From: Heliocidaris erythrogramma | Taxonomy: Eukaryota; Echinodermata; Echinoidea; Camarodonta; Echinometridae | DNA length: 64,000 bases | Direction of reading: 5' to 3' | Assembly: GCA_025617745.1 (NCBI GenBank) | Contig: CM046858.1 | Span: 38,840,350 to 38,904,349 of the forward strand | Part shown: positions 21,500 through 31,610 of the stretch, piece after piece | Numbering within the stretch: the stretch's first letter is position 1 | How the letters are laid out: every line of letters begins with the position of its first letter | Program-made: the position numbers and the translations under genes | The notes under the pieces: generated by a model | What the model was told of the DNA's origin: nothing | The model's database searches: none | What the model saw: the letters and a program-made list of their open reading frames with translations, nothing else

Positions 21500-22720
21500 C
21501 TCGAGCATGTGAACAATTGCTCCATGCATTAATTTCATCTGGCTTAGATTTTTGTAATTCTATTCTTTTTGGACTTACCAAACAGCAACTAGATAGATTG
21601 CAATCCCTCCCAAATTCTAGTGCAAGACTCCGTACTTTCACACCAAGAATGTCGTCTATTACCCCTGTATTCAGTGGCGTATCTAGGTATTCTGGCGCCC
21701 CCCCCCCATGCCCAAACTCAAATTAATGAGCGTTTTTAATTTAGAAATGATGGCACTACGTTAAAATGTGTTTGATGCACATAACCGGGGTTGTTTGATG
21801 TGTTAGTGTATAAGCGAGGGAGCAACGCGACCGAGCGGCAGAATATTTCTTCCTTTTCACCCCTCAACTTGAAATTACTTATGTATTTTACCCTTACAAA
21901 GAAAAAAAAAGCCAAGGGAATACAGCGACCTAGCAATAGATGTTTTTTGGGAAATTTTGAACATTCCTATTTTGGGGGCGCAAAATGAATGAAAAGCCTG
22001 AAGAAATATATTTGAGGAAGTGCTTTTTATGCACTTATATCCCATATGGGGGCACAAAATTTAACAAGCTCCTGCCTAATGGGGGAGGGGGGGGGGGGGG
22101 GAGGAACTAGAGTCAATTAATGGTTAACATTTTAAAATCGTCATAGGGGGAATAATTTATGCGAATGAGCAAAGCGATCGATCTTTAGAAAAATTTATCA
22201 TTTCAAACCCTATAAAACACCATTTCTTACGCATTTCGTCCTTGACTGGGGCGCAAATAACGCTCAAAGACTATATTCTTGTGTATTTTTCCCCCTTTTC
22301 TTTCTTTCTTTTGCGTTTTTTGCGCCCCCCTTCAAGTGCCGCCCGGGGCACGTGCCTCTCTGCCCCCACCCCGTAGATACGCCACTGCCTGTATTACGTT
22401 CTCTTCACTGGCTACCTGTCCGGAAAAGAGTCCACTTTAAACTTTTGTTACTTGTCTATCGGGCCCTCCATGGAATTTCGCCACAATATATAAAAGACAC
22501 AATACACACCGCTATAATCCAACTCGTACCCTAAGATCTGGAAGAGATAATTTGCTGCAAATTCCCCGTACCGTGATTTATGGGGGGACAATGCTTTTTC
22601 ACATGCAGCAGCCAAATTATGGAATGAGCTTACTTCGTCACTTCGCTGTATCTCAACATATTCCACCTTTAAAGATCATCTTAAGACTTACCTTTTTCAT
22701 CTGTAATCCTGTTTTCCTTA
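21500..22720 (+). pseudogene. CR1-like non-LTR retrotransposon, 3' end of RT, interrupted
   Basis: Translation shows the C-terminal RT signature of CR1/L2-type elements: CEQLLHALISSGLDFCNSIL, QLDRLQSLPNSSAR, then after the insertion LRSLHWLPVRKRVHFKLLLL, and in shifted frames PRTVIYGG and LTFFI. It is 5'-truncated, frameshifted and split by a hAT-like element at 21672-22387. Shorter copies ending at CTGCAAAT occur at 39141-39468 and 50730-51056. Confidence 0.8.
21672..22387. mobile_element. 716-bp hAT-like non-autonomous element
   Basis: Terminal repeats CAGTGGCGTATCTA-G on both ends, with the 8-bp target duplication CCTGTATT at 21664-21671 and 22388-22395. The two duplicated CR1 copies near 39300 and 50890 keep the single CCTGTATT, so the empty site is directly seen. 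Eight-bp duplication and CAGTG ends are typical of hAT. G12 run near 22090; no transposase. Confidence 0.9.
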
Positions 22721-22834
22721 AGTAGTGCAAATTTATTTTACTAAATCCAAAACTAAAATCTTACGTGTATATACAATTTAACTTATTTTGTTATCACCCT
22801 TTAATTAGTCCCATTGGCTACCCGTGTGGGGCCT

Positions 22835-22972
22835 GGGGAGCGTTTCATCAAGTGTTTTGTCAGTGATTTTCACCGACAAATTTGCTCTCATCCAATCAGA
22901 TGCAAGGATTTCAGTAGCTTATAACAGTTGTCGGTAGAAATCACTGACAAAACGCTTGATGAAACGCTCCCC
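22835..22972. mobile_element. 138-bp palindromic MITE
   Basis: Near-perfect inverted arms GGGGAGCGTTTCATCAAG, continuing GTTTTGTCAGTGATTT, around a short unique centre. Confidence 0.85.
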
Positions 22973-24892
22973 TGGTATCCTCAGGTGCTAGAGCTCCTTG
23001 GAGTTATGTGTCTACTGGGCTTGTCTGAAGTAGCAAGAGGGCACCCCGGTGGAGCCGCTCCCCCGCAGAGGGGGACGCGTATGACCGTTACCAAAAATGC
23101 AAATAACCCCCTTTTGCAGTCAATTTCAAGGACATTCTGTGAAATTTAACCCCTTTTTACGTCAAAACAAGGACAAAATGGTACTTTGAAATACCCCTAT
23201 TTTTAAGATTGTAAGGACACTTTCGGAAACTTTCCCCTATTTTACCATATTTCAAGGACAAGACGTTTATGCCCTTCTTTCATTAACATAATATGTGTCC
23301 AAGACCCGATTCCTCAAATTACAAGTTCACACACAATTAATATAAGGAAAACGCATTTTTTAATGTGTTATTATTCATTTAAAAATATTTCGGCAATAGT
23401 TCATATAAACTCCTGGGGAAAAACTACCGAACTCTATGTTATATGGTTATTTGAAATAACCGCTATGTCTGACCACTCACAAATAGGCGAGGTTAAATAA
23501 CCTCATACCGACTTATACATGTACAAGCTTATCTGAAGATAACCTTGTACTCCAGACTAGCTTTTATGGGTGAATAGGCTTCAACAGCTTTTGTGTGTAT
23601 CAGCATGCCTATTTCCAGTCTAGATCATTCATACACGAGATGGCCTATGGGTGGGCCCTTGCCTATGTGGGACTGTATCCAACATTCACTGTTGCAGCGG
23701 TCACAAACAGACAACAAAATTGCTCTAAGCAAGATTTGATTATCTTTAATTTGCTAGATTACCTGATTCATGGACTCTTCAACTAGTCTTACTGTGCCAC
23801 AAATTTGGGGATTCAGAATTGAAAATAAAATTTTAAATAATTATTTTCCTCTCATGACTCATGATGTATGATACTATGAATTGTCTAGACTGGAAAAAGG
23901 CCTGCTGATAGTACACACAAAAGCTATTGAAGCCTATTCACCTATTAAAAGTTAGTCTGGAGAGTGGAGTACTACAAGGTTATCTTGTAGTCGGTATGAG
24001 GTTATTTAACCTCGCCTATTTGTGAGTGGTCAGACATAGCGGTTATTTCAAATAACCATATGGTCCATAGAGTTCAGTGGTTTTTCCCCAGGAGTTTATA
24101 TGAACTATTGCCGAAATATTTTTAAATGAATAACAATTAACACATTAAAAAATGCATTTTCCTTATATTAATTGTATAAGCACTACATGTACAAGCTTAT
24201 CTGAAGATAACCTTGTACTCCAGACTAGCTTTTACGGGTGAATAGGCTTCAATAGCTTTTGTGTGTATCAGCAGGCCCTTTTCCAGGCTAGATCATTCAT
24301 ACAGGAGAGGAAAATAATTATTTAAAATTTCACTTTCTGTTTCAAGTCTGAATCCCTACATTTATTGCAAAGACTAAAACTTAACATAAGTAAAACTAGA
24401 AGTAAGAGTTGAAGAGTCCCTGAATCAGGTAATATGGCAAATTTAAGAAAATTAAAATTTAAATCTTGTTTAGAACAATTTTGTTGTCTGCTTTTGACTG
24501 CTGCAACAGTGAGTGAATGTTAGGCAAGGGCCTATGAGTGTACTATTAGCAGCAATCACTCATAGGTACACGTCATTGCCGACTGTGTAGGAATGCAGCC
24601 AACACACATCCCATACCTAAACTGCATCACTGTGCATTTTTGGCTATATTTAAGTGAAACTCATATATTGCAGTTTACTTAAATCTAAATACTTATGTTG
24701 AATAATAGATGATTAAAACTTACCAGTTTGTTTTGTGACCTTTGAAGAGGGTTTCCTGAAATTTTGGGTACTTTTTGTCGATAACTCCTATCGAGACTGT
24801 CCCGTCAGCATCCATTTTGTATTTTTCACGATTATGATGCAGGGAGCCCTCAGCGCTCGTAGTGGTACCGGCGCGATCGGTTCGTCGATCTC

Positions 24893-25028
24893 CTACGAAG
24901 ACCTGAAAGGGCCAAACTGACGACGTAAAAAAAAAAAATATTACGTACGTACGTAATAATTACTACGTACGTACGTAATATTTTTAATTTTTTTACGTCG
25001 TCAGTTTGGCCCTTCCAGGTCTTCGTAG
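24893..25028. repeat. Long hairpin, arms about 65 bp
   Basis: Arms start CTACGAAGACCTG and run through GGGCCAAACTGACGACGTAA to a centre of TACGTACGTACGTA repeats. The complement returns almost exactly. Confidence 0.9.
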
Positions 25029-25658
25029 AATAGCTTGTGTGCGTAACATTCTGCGTACGTATCTATGGTGCGTAACCATGTAGAGCGGCCTCACTAGACT
25101 GCGCAACATATTGAGAGCAGCCGTCATCCGTATGGAGGTGTGGGTAACAAGGACGAAAAACAAGGCTGTAAATGTAAGTTTTTATAACTTTCTACATTTT
25201 GTATCTTAACGAACTTATAACGTAAAATCTAAAGAGTGATACTTAAGTATCATTTTGCCCACAAAAACCTCCATTTCAAACAAAATTACATATGTATCCC
25301 CAATACCCAGTATACACACATGTATATGATCCTAATGGTCAATATGACCATTGCTTGCTGATGTGGCAGCATTGGCCTATGGCTATGAGTGCCTCATACC
25401 CATAGTACACCCAAAAACTAACATGAAAGCGTATGAATGGGACTGTAGTGTTACTGTTTAGTGTAAGTTGAACTATTCATACCTGTGAAGTGTGATCACT
25501 GTGAAACATAAGTCCTTTCACACGACTTTCACGAACATCACGATTCGTGCATCTTCCCACTTCATCTCTGAAGGGCATATGATGATTATATGAGTAAAAT
25601 AGTCCTTCAAACTTGGTCAAAATACAGCGGCGACGTTCCGGAATTGTTTTGAGGGAAA

Positions 25659-25771
25659 CAAGATGGCGCTGGCGAGCTGCCAGTGGCGTCATGTTGCCTA
25701 TGCTATGGCTAATCAGCGTGCAGCGAGCGATCGAGCCCAACAGTGTTATTACCTTCACGTCCGCCATCTTG
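25659..25771. promoter_or_regulatory. Inverted pair of YY1-like sites
   Basis: CAAGATGGCG at 25659-25668 and CGCCATCTTG at 25762-25771, in a GC-richer patch inside the composite element. The match is to the known animal YY1 consensus; no gene was seen to depend on it. Confidence 0.25.
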
Positions 25772-26309
25772 CTGACTGACGGCAGTACGGGGATTTTTTT
25801 TCTCAACGATGAACGCGCCCTCCGATCCCCGGCAGGCCCGCAGCTAGCGACTCGGCTCCGGGATTTTTCTTCATGCCTTGGGTTTTCTTCCCTTTTCCTG
25901 ACCCCTATTTTATCAATTTCGAGGACACCTGCGCACCCCTATTTTCTATATTTCGAGGAATATTCTGTCCGCGGACGTTCCTTGAAATTTACCCCTATAT
26001 CCGCGATTTTGGTAACGGTCATGCGGTCCCCAAGTCACATTGAGTGGCTCCACCGGGGAGGGCACCAGGCCTCACCGGGTGGAGCTGAGAGTCGCAGTGG
26101 GTGATGCAAATGTTGTGAATTTGTTTTAAGTTTTTAAGTCTTTAGTACTAATAATCTGATATAACACAGATTTGTAGTATACCTAGATTAAATTTAAAGA
26201 GAACTGTTGCTGGGTGTGTGCGCTCTATAAGTTTTCACCATTATTATTATAATTATTATTATCTTCTCCTTCTCTCCATCTCGTTTCCTTCTCTTTAACA
26301 TAACATGTA

Positions 26310-26544
26310 CGAACATGTACCAAGCAATCTCTGATTCGTACAATGACTTAAGTTTATTCAAGTCACACCCGTAACTACGGGGGGGGGGGGGGGGGTGGTC
26401 ATTGCTAGATCGCAGATTACAAAATTTTGTATTGCGTTCAAATTTATCTGGTCTGGGAGGAGGACACACGTCTCCCTCGCGAAATGCATCCTGTTCTATC
26501 ACTTCGATAATGAAACAGTACTGTCGGGTTAAAAGATGATCAGA
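26310..26544. repeat. Copy of the 18.95-19.2 kb repeat
   Basis: Shares AAGTTTATTCAAGTCACACC, the G run (17 G at about 26380) and ACACACGTCTCCCTCGC with the copy near 19000. No gene. Confidence 0.75.
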
Positions 26545-27804
26545 AAAATAGTTTGACCCCTAGAGACAATTGCTCTCACTCCATACTTTTCCTCTTTCAA
26601 GTTAGCTTCGAAAATGAACGAAATGCTAGCATACCGTAACCTAACATTACCTCAGGTGACATTTACTTCGGACGTTATTTGGTCAAAGGTCAGTGGTTAC
26701 GGACGCAGTTGGTGTTAGGTGAGGTTTAGGGTTAGGATTGGGTAATGTATTTCATTGTACTTCAATGCTGGTGTTAAGAATTCGGTTAGTCCCCGGAGCA
26801 TGTGTCGGAGAACCGAATTTTTATTTCCTCATATTGCTCAATTTTTCTCAAATTTTCAAGTACTCAAAATTTCCTCAGATTTGGAAGGGACCCTGTTCAG
26901 TCGCTTTAAAAAGGCAACAGAATGTTGTTAATCTGGTTAAAAATCCTCAGAGTCCGGTTTGATGAGGACACCCCGCCCCTTCGCTCACTCGTTTCGAAAA
27001 TATACCTTATTCATATATTGCAGCCTTCGGCATCACATAGACAAGCACAATGCATCTCAATTTGGTTGTGATATTTTATTCTTTTGGCACAGCATTTTTA
27101 CGCGAAAAAAGGTGAAATTCATATTATAATTTCAAAGCAAGAGATCAAAATTTACAAAATTTCTTTAAGAAAATAAAACAACCTTCTTACACAAAAGCAT
27201 GTTTTTTCTAGCATAAATTTCACTAACATGGGACTGTGTAATTATTTGAATGTGTTTTAGCATGTTCTTTCTTCGTTATATTTGTATACCCTGCCTTTTT
27301 CTTGAGGGTGTGAAATAATTTGAAAAGCAGAAAGTTAGGGAAATAACTTTTTAGATATGAAACAAAAATGCAAAACCGCAAACTAAAATAGCATCATTAT
27401 CAACACACATACAATACAATCAAATTACAGCATACCTTATCGTTACGATTTAACAAACTTAAACATATACATGCAGCTTCTGCAGTATGATAGCAAATGA
27501 AATTATTTATGATAGCATACCCAGTGGCGTAGATTATAAACCTACGTTCATACTCGTCATACAAGTTGTGTATCGTACTATGTAGTGTATAACGTTTCGT
27601 ATCAACATAGTTGAATAATTTTCATAGTGATGATATACAGAATAATTATAATTGTCTCCTAGACACAGGATAAAAGCAATAAGTGAAGCCATTATTACCC
27701 AAAGTCCAACACGTCATTCACTCACTCGTTCAAATTGACATCTAAATCAAGTGAACAAAGAGACAGCCCAAAGGCGATCTCTTCTCCCGGCCGAGGGTGT
27801 GTGG

Positions 27805-27818
27805 GGGGGGGGGGGGGC
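27805..27818. repeat. Poly-G run in unit 1
   Basis: About 14 G; the matching place in unit 2 (about 40638-40657) has a longer run. The surrounding 26.6-28.5 kb is AT-rich and shows no gene. Confidence 0.85.
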
Positions 27819-28510
27819 GTACGCGACTGGCCTTTATCATGTGCTATACAGTCTTCAAAATTTCCTGTGGGACGCGTCCCCATCGTCCCCTCACCGCCAT
27901 CCCCGGATCACACCCATGTCCCAGAGTATCCTGATCAGTAAAAACAAGTTCATGCCTGTTTTTACCTTTTGCCTTTTAACAAGAGGAATTAGAAATCAAC
28001 GTATGAGAAAAAGACAAGTGTGCAAAATCATTCATTTTGTAAATGTCCAATAAATCTACTTTTTAAATACATCTTACATTATACATGGATATCAGAAAAT
28101 ATAAAACTACAGCAGAAGACTCTTAATATATTTCACAAGTTATTAAGCTTACCGTAGCGAAACCTGCAAATCCAAACAAACATTGTTTAATACACTTGGA
28201 ATATATATGAACTCCTTAATAAATAACTTCGACCATATTTTTTAACATGTTTACTGTAAAAGCACACAATTATAGCGTCAAATTGTAGGACTATAAGTTT
28301 TAACCATTGCGTGAAGTGTTATTTCAATATTTTCATGTTCCTCACAAACATCTTGCTATAAATACTGTACAATATCAAATTAATTTTATAGTTCTTTTAA
28401 GAATTTGAGTCTTGTAATTGTCTGTCATATTTTTTCTAGTTACTTACTTCTATGAAGAGTTTTTTTTTTTGTTTGCATTGTCATCTTGGTACTTTCACTC
28501 TCCACTTCCA

Positions 28511-28512
28511 AT

Positions 28513-28546
<34 letters not shown>
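28511..28546. repeat. (TG)n(TA)n microsatellite
   Basis: Compound dinucleotide repeat, present at the matching place in unit 3 (52716-52767). It borders the Penelope-like insertion in unit 1. Confidence 0.9.
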
Positions 28547-28713
28547 AAGATAACATTTAACAAATTCATAGTGACGAAGCTTTTCGACCTGCACTCATCG
28601 GGTCACAACGCAGGAATGAGAGAATACAAGAAAATACAAAAGTCAAGGAAGGGTGTGTATAGCGACCCGGGTAGGATCCGGGCACGCTAGAATAATCGAA
28701 GCGCTTGTACAAA
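28545..28713 (-). repeat. Left inverted pseudo-LTR of Penelope-like fragment
   Basis: 169 bp, reverse complement of 29107-29277 except for a 2-bp indel. It runs from TAAAGATAAC to GCGCTTGTACAAA. An inverted tail in front of a 5'-truncated body is a known Penelope-like arrangement. Confidence 0.85.
28571..28606 (-). ncRNA. Hammerhead-ribozyme-like motif, left copy
   Basis: On the minus strand: stem GTGAC, then CCGATGAG, a 7-nt stem II region, CGAAA, then AGCTTC and GTCAC, which pairs with GTGAC. The order matches the hammerhead core (CUGAUGAG ... CGAAA ... GUC). Two departures are seen: C for U in CUGAUGA, and A where stem III would need C. It may therefore be inactive. Hammerheads are known in Penelope-like tails. 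Confidence 0.45.
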
Positions 28714-29133
28714 GTTCGCAAGGATGTACTGCCTTCCCCCCAAATGAGCAATGTCGTTTATCAGTATCATTGTCGGTGTGAAGCCGTCTACGTTGGCCGT
28801 ACATCTCAGCGTCTAGCGGACCGCATTAAACAGCACGTACCCTCCGTGGTACGACAGACATCAGCTGGTAGCCGAGCACAGCCGAAGCGTAACTGCAAAA
28901 CCGCTGCTAGCGTCGCTAATGTTCAATGCCGCAGTCACAGCGACTCTGCTATTGGTCAGCACTTGCTAAATAGTCCGGCTTGTTCCAAGGCGTATAACCC
29001 GGCTCAGTTCACTATTGTTGCCCGAGCACGCAGCTTTCAACATCTTCGCTTCTTAGAAGCGTTGTTCATTCAGTCGAGAGATCCGCTATTGTGCCGACAA
29101 AAAGAGTTTGTACAAGCGCTTCGATTATTCTAG
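28705..29133 (+). pseudogene. Penelope-like element, GIY-YIG endonuclease fragment
   Basis: Open frame of 142 codons starting at a TTG at the inverted-repeat border; a TAA lies four codons upstream, so it is a 5'-truncated remnant. It reads VVYQYHCRCEAVYVG (the VVY and YVG at 17-19 and 29-31 correspond to GIY and YIG), then RTSQRLADRIKQH with R40 and H44, and RFLEALFIQ with E118 as the probable metal ligand. This is the C-terminal endonuclease of Penelope-like retroelements; the reverse transcriptase part is absent. The last codons (FVQALRLF) lie inside the right repeat. Being uninterrupted, it could be recent, but without RT it cannot be autonomous. Confidence 0.85.
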
Positions 29134-29277
29134 CGTGCCCGGATCCTACCCGGGTCGCTATACACACCCTTCCTTGACTTTTGTATTTTCTTGTATATTC
29201 TCTCATTCCTGCGTTGTGACCCGATGAGTGCAGGTCGAAAAGCTTCGTCACTATGAATTTGTTAAATGTTATCTTTA
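29107..29277 (+). repeat. Right pseudo-LTR of Penelope-like fragment
   Basis: 171 bp, inverted partner of 28545-28713. It includes the end of the endonuclease frame and the 3' tail with the hammerhead-like motif. Confidence 0.85.
29216..29251 (+). ncRNA. Hammerhead-ribozyme-like motif, right copy
   Basis: Same 36-nt motif as 28571-28606, here on the strand of the endonuclease frame and 83 nt after its stop codon. Confidence 0.45.
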
Positions 29278-29302
29278 AGTTTTGTAGTACCAATCGTCTG
29301 TT

Positions 29303-29336
<34 letters not shown>

Positions 29337-29507
29337 CCTATACAATGCTGATCAGAAGTTTCGGTACTCCCTGGATTTTGAGAGGATTTTTTTTTACTTC
29401 ATTGTGTATTTCCCAGGTAATAAGCTTGTATGGGCATTTACAGATGTGCTGCAGGTTTTTAGTTACATTTTAAATAAATACTAAATATATATATATATAT
29501 ATATATA

Positions 29508-29563
29508 TAGACAAAATAGGAATGAAAAGTCCGTATACGGACTTTTCATTCCTATTTTGTCTA
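29508..29563. repeat. 56-bp perfect palindrome
   Basis: Arms of 28 bp (start TAGACAAAATAGGAATGAAA, centre CCGTATACGG) with no spacer and no mismatch. Present only in unit 1, inside an insertion into an AT microsatellite. Confidence 0.95.
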
Positions 29564-29692
29564 TAACTTTGCAAGTCCGAAGCAGAACTATATTTATATA
29601 TATATATATATAATTAATAGGTTAATTACTAAGGTTGAGGATTTGTCAATCTGTCGGTCAATTGAATCTGGTGTCGCCGAAACCACTAACCC

Positions 29693-29763
29693 GTCTCCGT
29701 GGTCTAGTGGTTAAGGCATTGGCGTTCTAAGCCAAGGACCCGGGTTCGATTCCCAGCGGAGAC
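29693..29763 (+). tRNA. tRNA-Arg(TCT)-like gene
   Basis: 71-nt cloverleaf. Acceptor GTCTCCG/CGGAGAC is perfect, D stem GTCT/AGGC, anticodon stem TTGGC/GCCAA with loop GTTCTAA (anticodon TCT), four-nt variable region, T arm CCGGG-TTCGATT-CCCAG with one C-A mismatch. A and B boxes are present and eight T follow at 29765-29772 as a Pol III terminator. The mismatch leaves a functional gene or a recent pseudogene both possible. Absent from units 2 and 3. Confidence 0.7.
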
Positions 29764-30539
29764 ATTTTTTTCAGCCTTTGCAAAAATTTAAAAAAGGGAG
29801 GACAGCTCTGGGGAACTTTGATTGAGCTACGCAACGTTATTCTTCATATATATATATATTATATTTCGATACTTCCAGGTGTCATGCACTTTTAACTGTT
29901 TTTTGTTGGATACCCACATCTGAAAAAAACGGCATGACATGCAATTTTAACGTATTCTTAAGAGATAAAGAGAGAAACACAATTTAAAGTACACATTGTA
30001 GAGATGAAAAGTAGCCACAGATTCATTGAACTGCAAATGCAATATAGTCGCTCAATGTATTTCAGAAGAATAAACTGAAATGTCTATTCTCAAAAATTAT
30101 CGCAGAATCATTCAGTGATGTGGCTTAGACCTTCATATAAAACATGGTCAGCACACGCTTTGGGGGTTAGGGTTCAGAGACGTACGTGCCAAACCATTGG
30201 CATTTCTTTAAGTTATTCTTACATTTTCTTTCGATAACACCAAACCCCTTTAGAAAAATCTGTCAAAATTACGTTTCAAAGTACTTAGAAGATTTTTTTC
30301 ATGTCGATAGATGCCCAATTGTCTCATCTATCATATGTCACTAACAAAACAAATTTTTGACTGTTTTTGTGCAGAGTGTGAAAAATGACTTGCAAGTTGC
30401 GCCAAATTGAGAGAACAGGGGAAATTAAACCAGCAGTCCGAATAAGTACTTCCACTGAAAGAAATTACTCTTTGCCATATATGTATGATTATGTAATGAT
30501 ATTCTAGGAACTTTGTGGGAATTTGCTATCATAATTCAT

Positions 30540-31050
30540 TCAAGAAGTACAAAATTAATCAATCTTCAAATCATGCAACCAACTAATCAATCCATCAAAA
30601 GTCAATCAATCATTCAACCCATCAACCCATCAATCAATCAACCGGTGGGCAAATTTTTCAGGCAGTCAGTGATTGGGTCAATCAATCAATTAATCAACCC
30701 ATCAAAGTCAGTCAAGAAATCAGTAAATCAGTCAATCATTAAGTCAGTTAGGTGTCAATCAATCACTTAAACAATGGATCACTCAGTCACTCAACCAAGC
30801 AAGCAAGCAATCAGTTAATCAACAATCATTCAATTAACAAATCAATTATTTTACCAATCAGTTAGTCAGTTTTTAAATTAACCAATCGCTCGAACAATCG
30901 ATCATTCAATTGATCAGTTAGTCATTTAGTCCGCCAATCAATCAATCAATCAATGAATTAATTAATCAATTACTCAAACCATCGATCAGTCAATCAACCA
31001 GTCAAACAATCGGGCAACTCTGTCAATCAATCAATCAATCAATCAAGCAC
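30540..31050. repeat. Imperfect (TCAA)n array, unit 1
   Basis: About 500 bp of CAATCAATCAATC-type sequence broken by variants; repeated at 43620-44117 and 54280-54772. The frames across it give Asn/Gln/Ser/Ile-rich nonsense. Confidence 0.9.
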
Positions 31051-31326
31051 AGTGTAATATCCATTTTGTTACATTTGAGTAAGCATGGGATCATGCATGC
31101 TTATTTAGTTTGTGTTGGTGTAATTTGCTAGCACATTTTCACTGGAGTGGAACTTGGGCACTAGGGGCAGGACGCTCTGTTTGTTCGTGGGGTATCCATA
31201 AAATTTCTGACAAGGAAGGGGATAAAATTCAGCAGGTTTAAACACTGTTTACTATAGGATGGCTTTAGAATATTTGAAATCAATTTGAAATCATTGTTTA
31301 GCTATTTACTCAAAGACACGTTAAAT

Positions 31327-31403
31327 CACTTCCAAACCAGTCATTCAATCAAGAAGCACCCAATTAATTTGGCGTTCTTGATTGAATGACCGGTTTGGAA
31401 GTG
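31327..31403. repeat. 77-nt hairpin, unit 1
   Basis: 29-bp arms (CACTTCCAAACC-GTCATTC...) with one mismatch around a 19-nt loop. Kept in all three units (44396-44472, 55051-55127). Confidence 0.95.
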
Positions 31404-31443
31404 CTTTCATATGTGTTTATGAATAATTTGTTAAATTACGGTG

Positions 31444-31610
31444 TGACTGATTGATTGATTGACTGACTGATCTATCGGTTCATGTATAATATTGATGGGT
31501 TGATTGTTGATTGATATATGAATTAACTAATTTTTTTATTGATTCATTGAATGATTTGCAGATTGATTAATTTAGTACTTCTTGAATGAATGATTGGCAT
31601 GTGGTTTTGA
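31444..31610. repeat. (TTGA)n array, unit 1
   Basis: GATTGATTGATTGACTGACT-type sequence, complementary to the array at 30540-31050, so the two can fold back on each other. Same in units 2 and 3 (about 44513-44660 and 55170-55330). Confidence 0.85.

Larger units (their letters stand above)
23037..26069. mobile_element. 3-kb composite palindromic TIR element
   Basis: Both ends share, in inverted orientation, CCCCGGTGGAGCC and ATGACCGTTACCAAAA. Inside each end lie iterated CCCCTATTTT...TTTCAAGGAC-like words. The interior has inverted repeats of about 300 bp (23333-23640 with 23869-24178), a third partial copy at 24183-24309, a second inverted pair (23640-23862 with 24313-24540), and a hairpin at 24893-25028. 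No transposase frame. The outer limits and superfamily are uncertain. Confidence 0.6.

Noticed and set aside
25613..26104. 163-codon plus-strand frame
   Set aside because: It spans the subterminal repeats and end of the composite transposon and shows no domain or codon pattern of a gene.
30513..30770. 85-codon frame rich in Asn, Gln, Ser and Ile, present in each unit
   Set aside because: It is the translation of the (TCAA)n simple repeat.
30540..31050. Possible CRISPR-like array
   Set aside because: Four-base simple repeat with no uniform repeat/spacer structure, in a eukaryotic genome.
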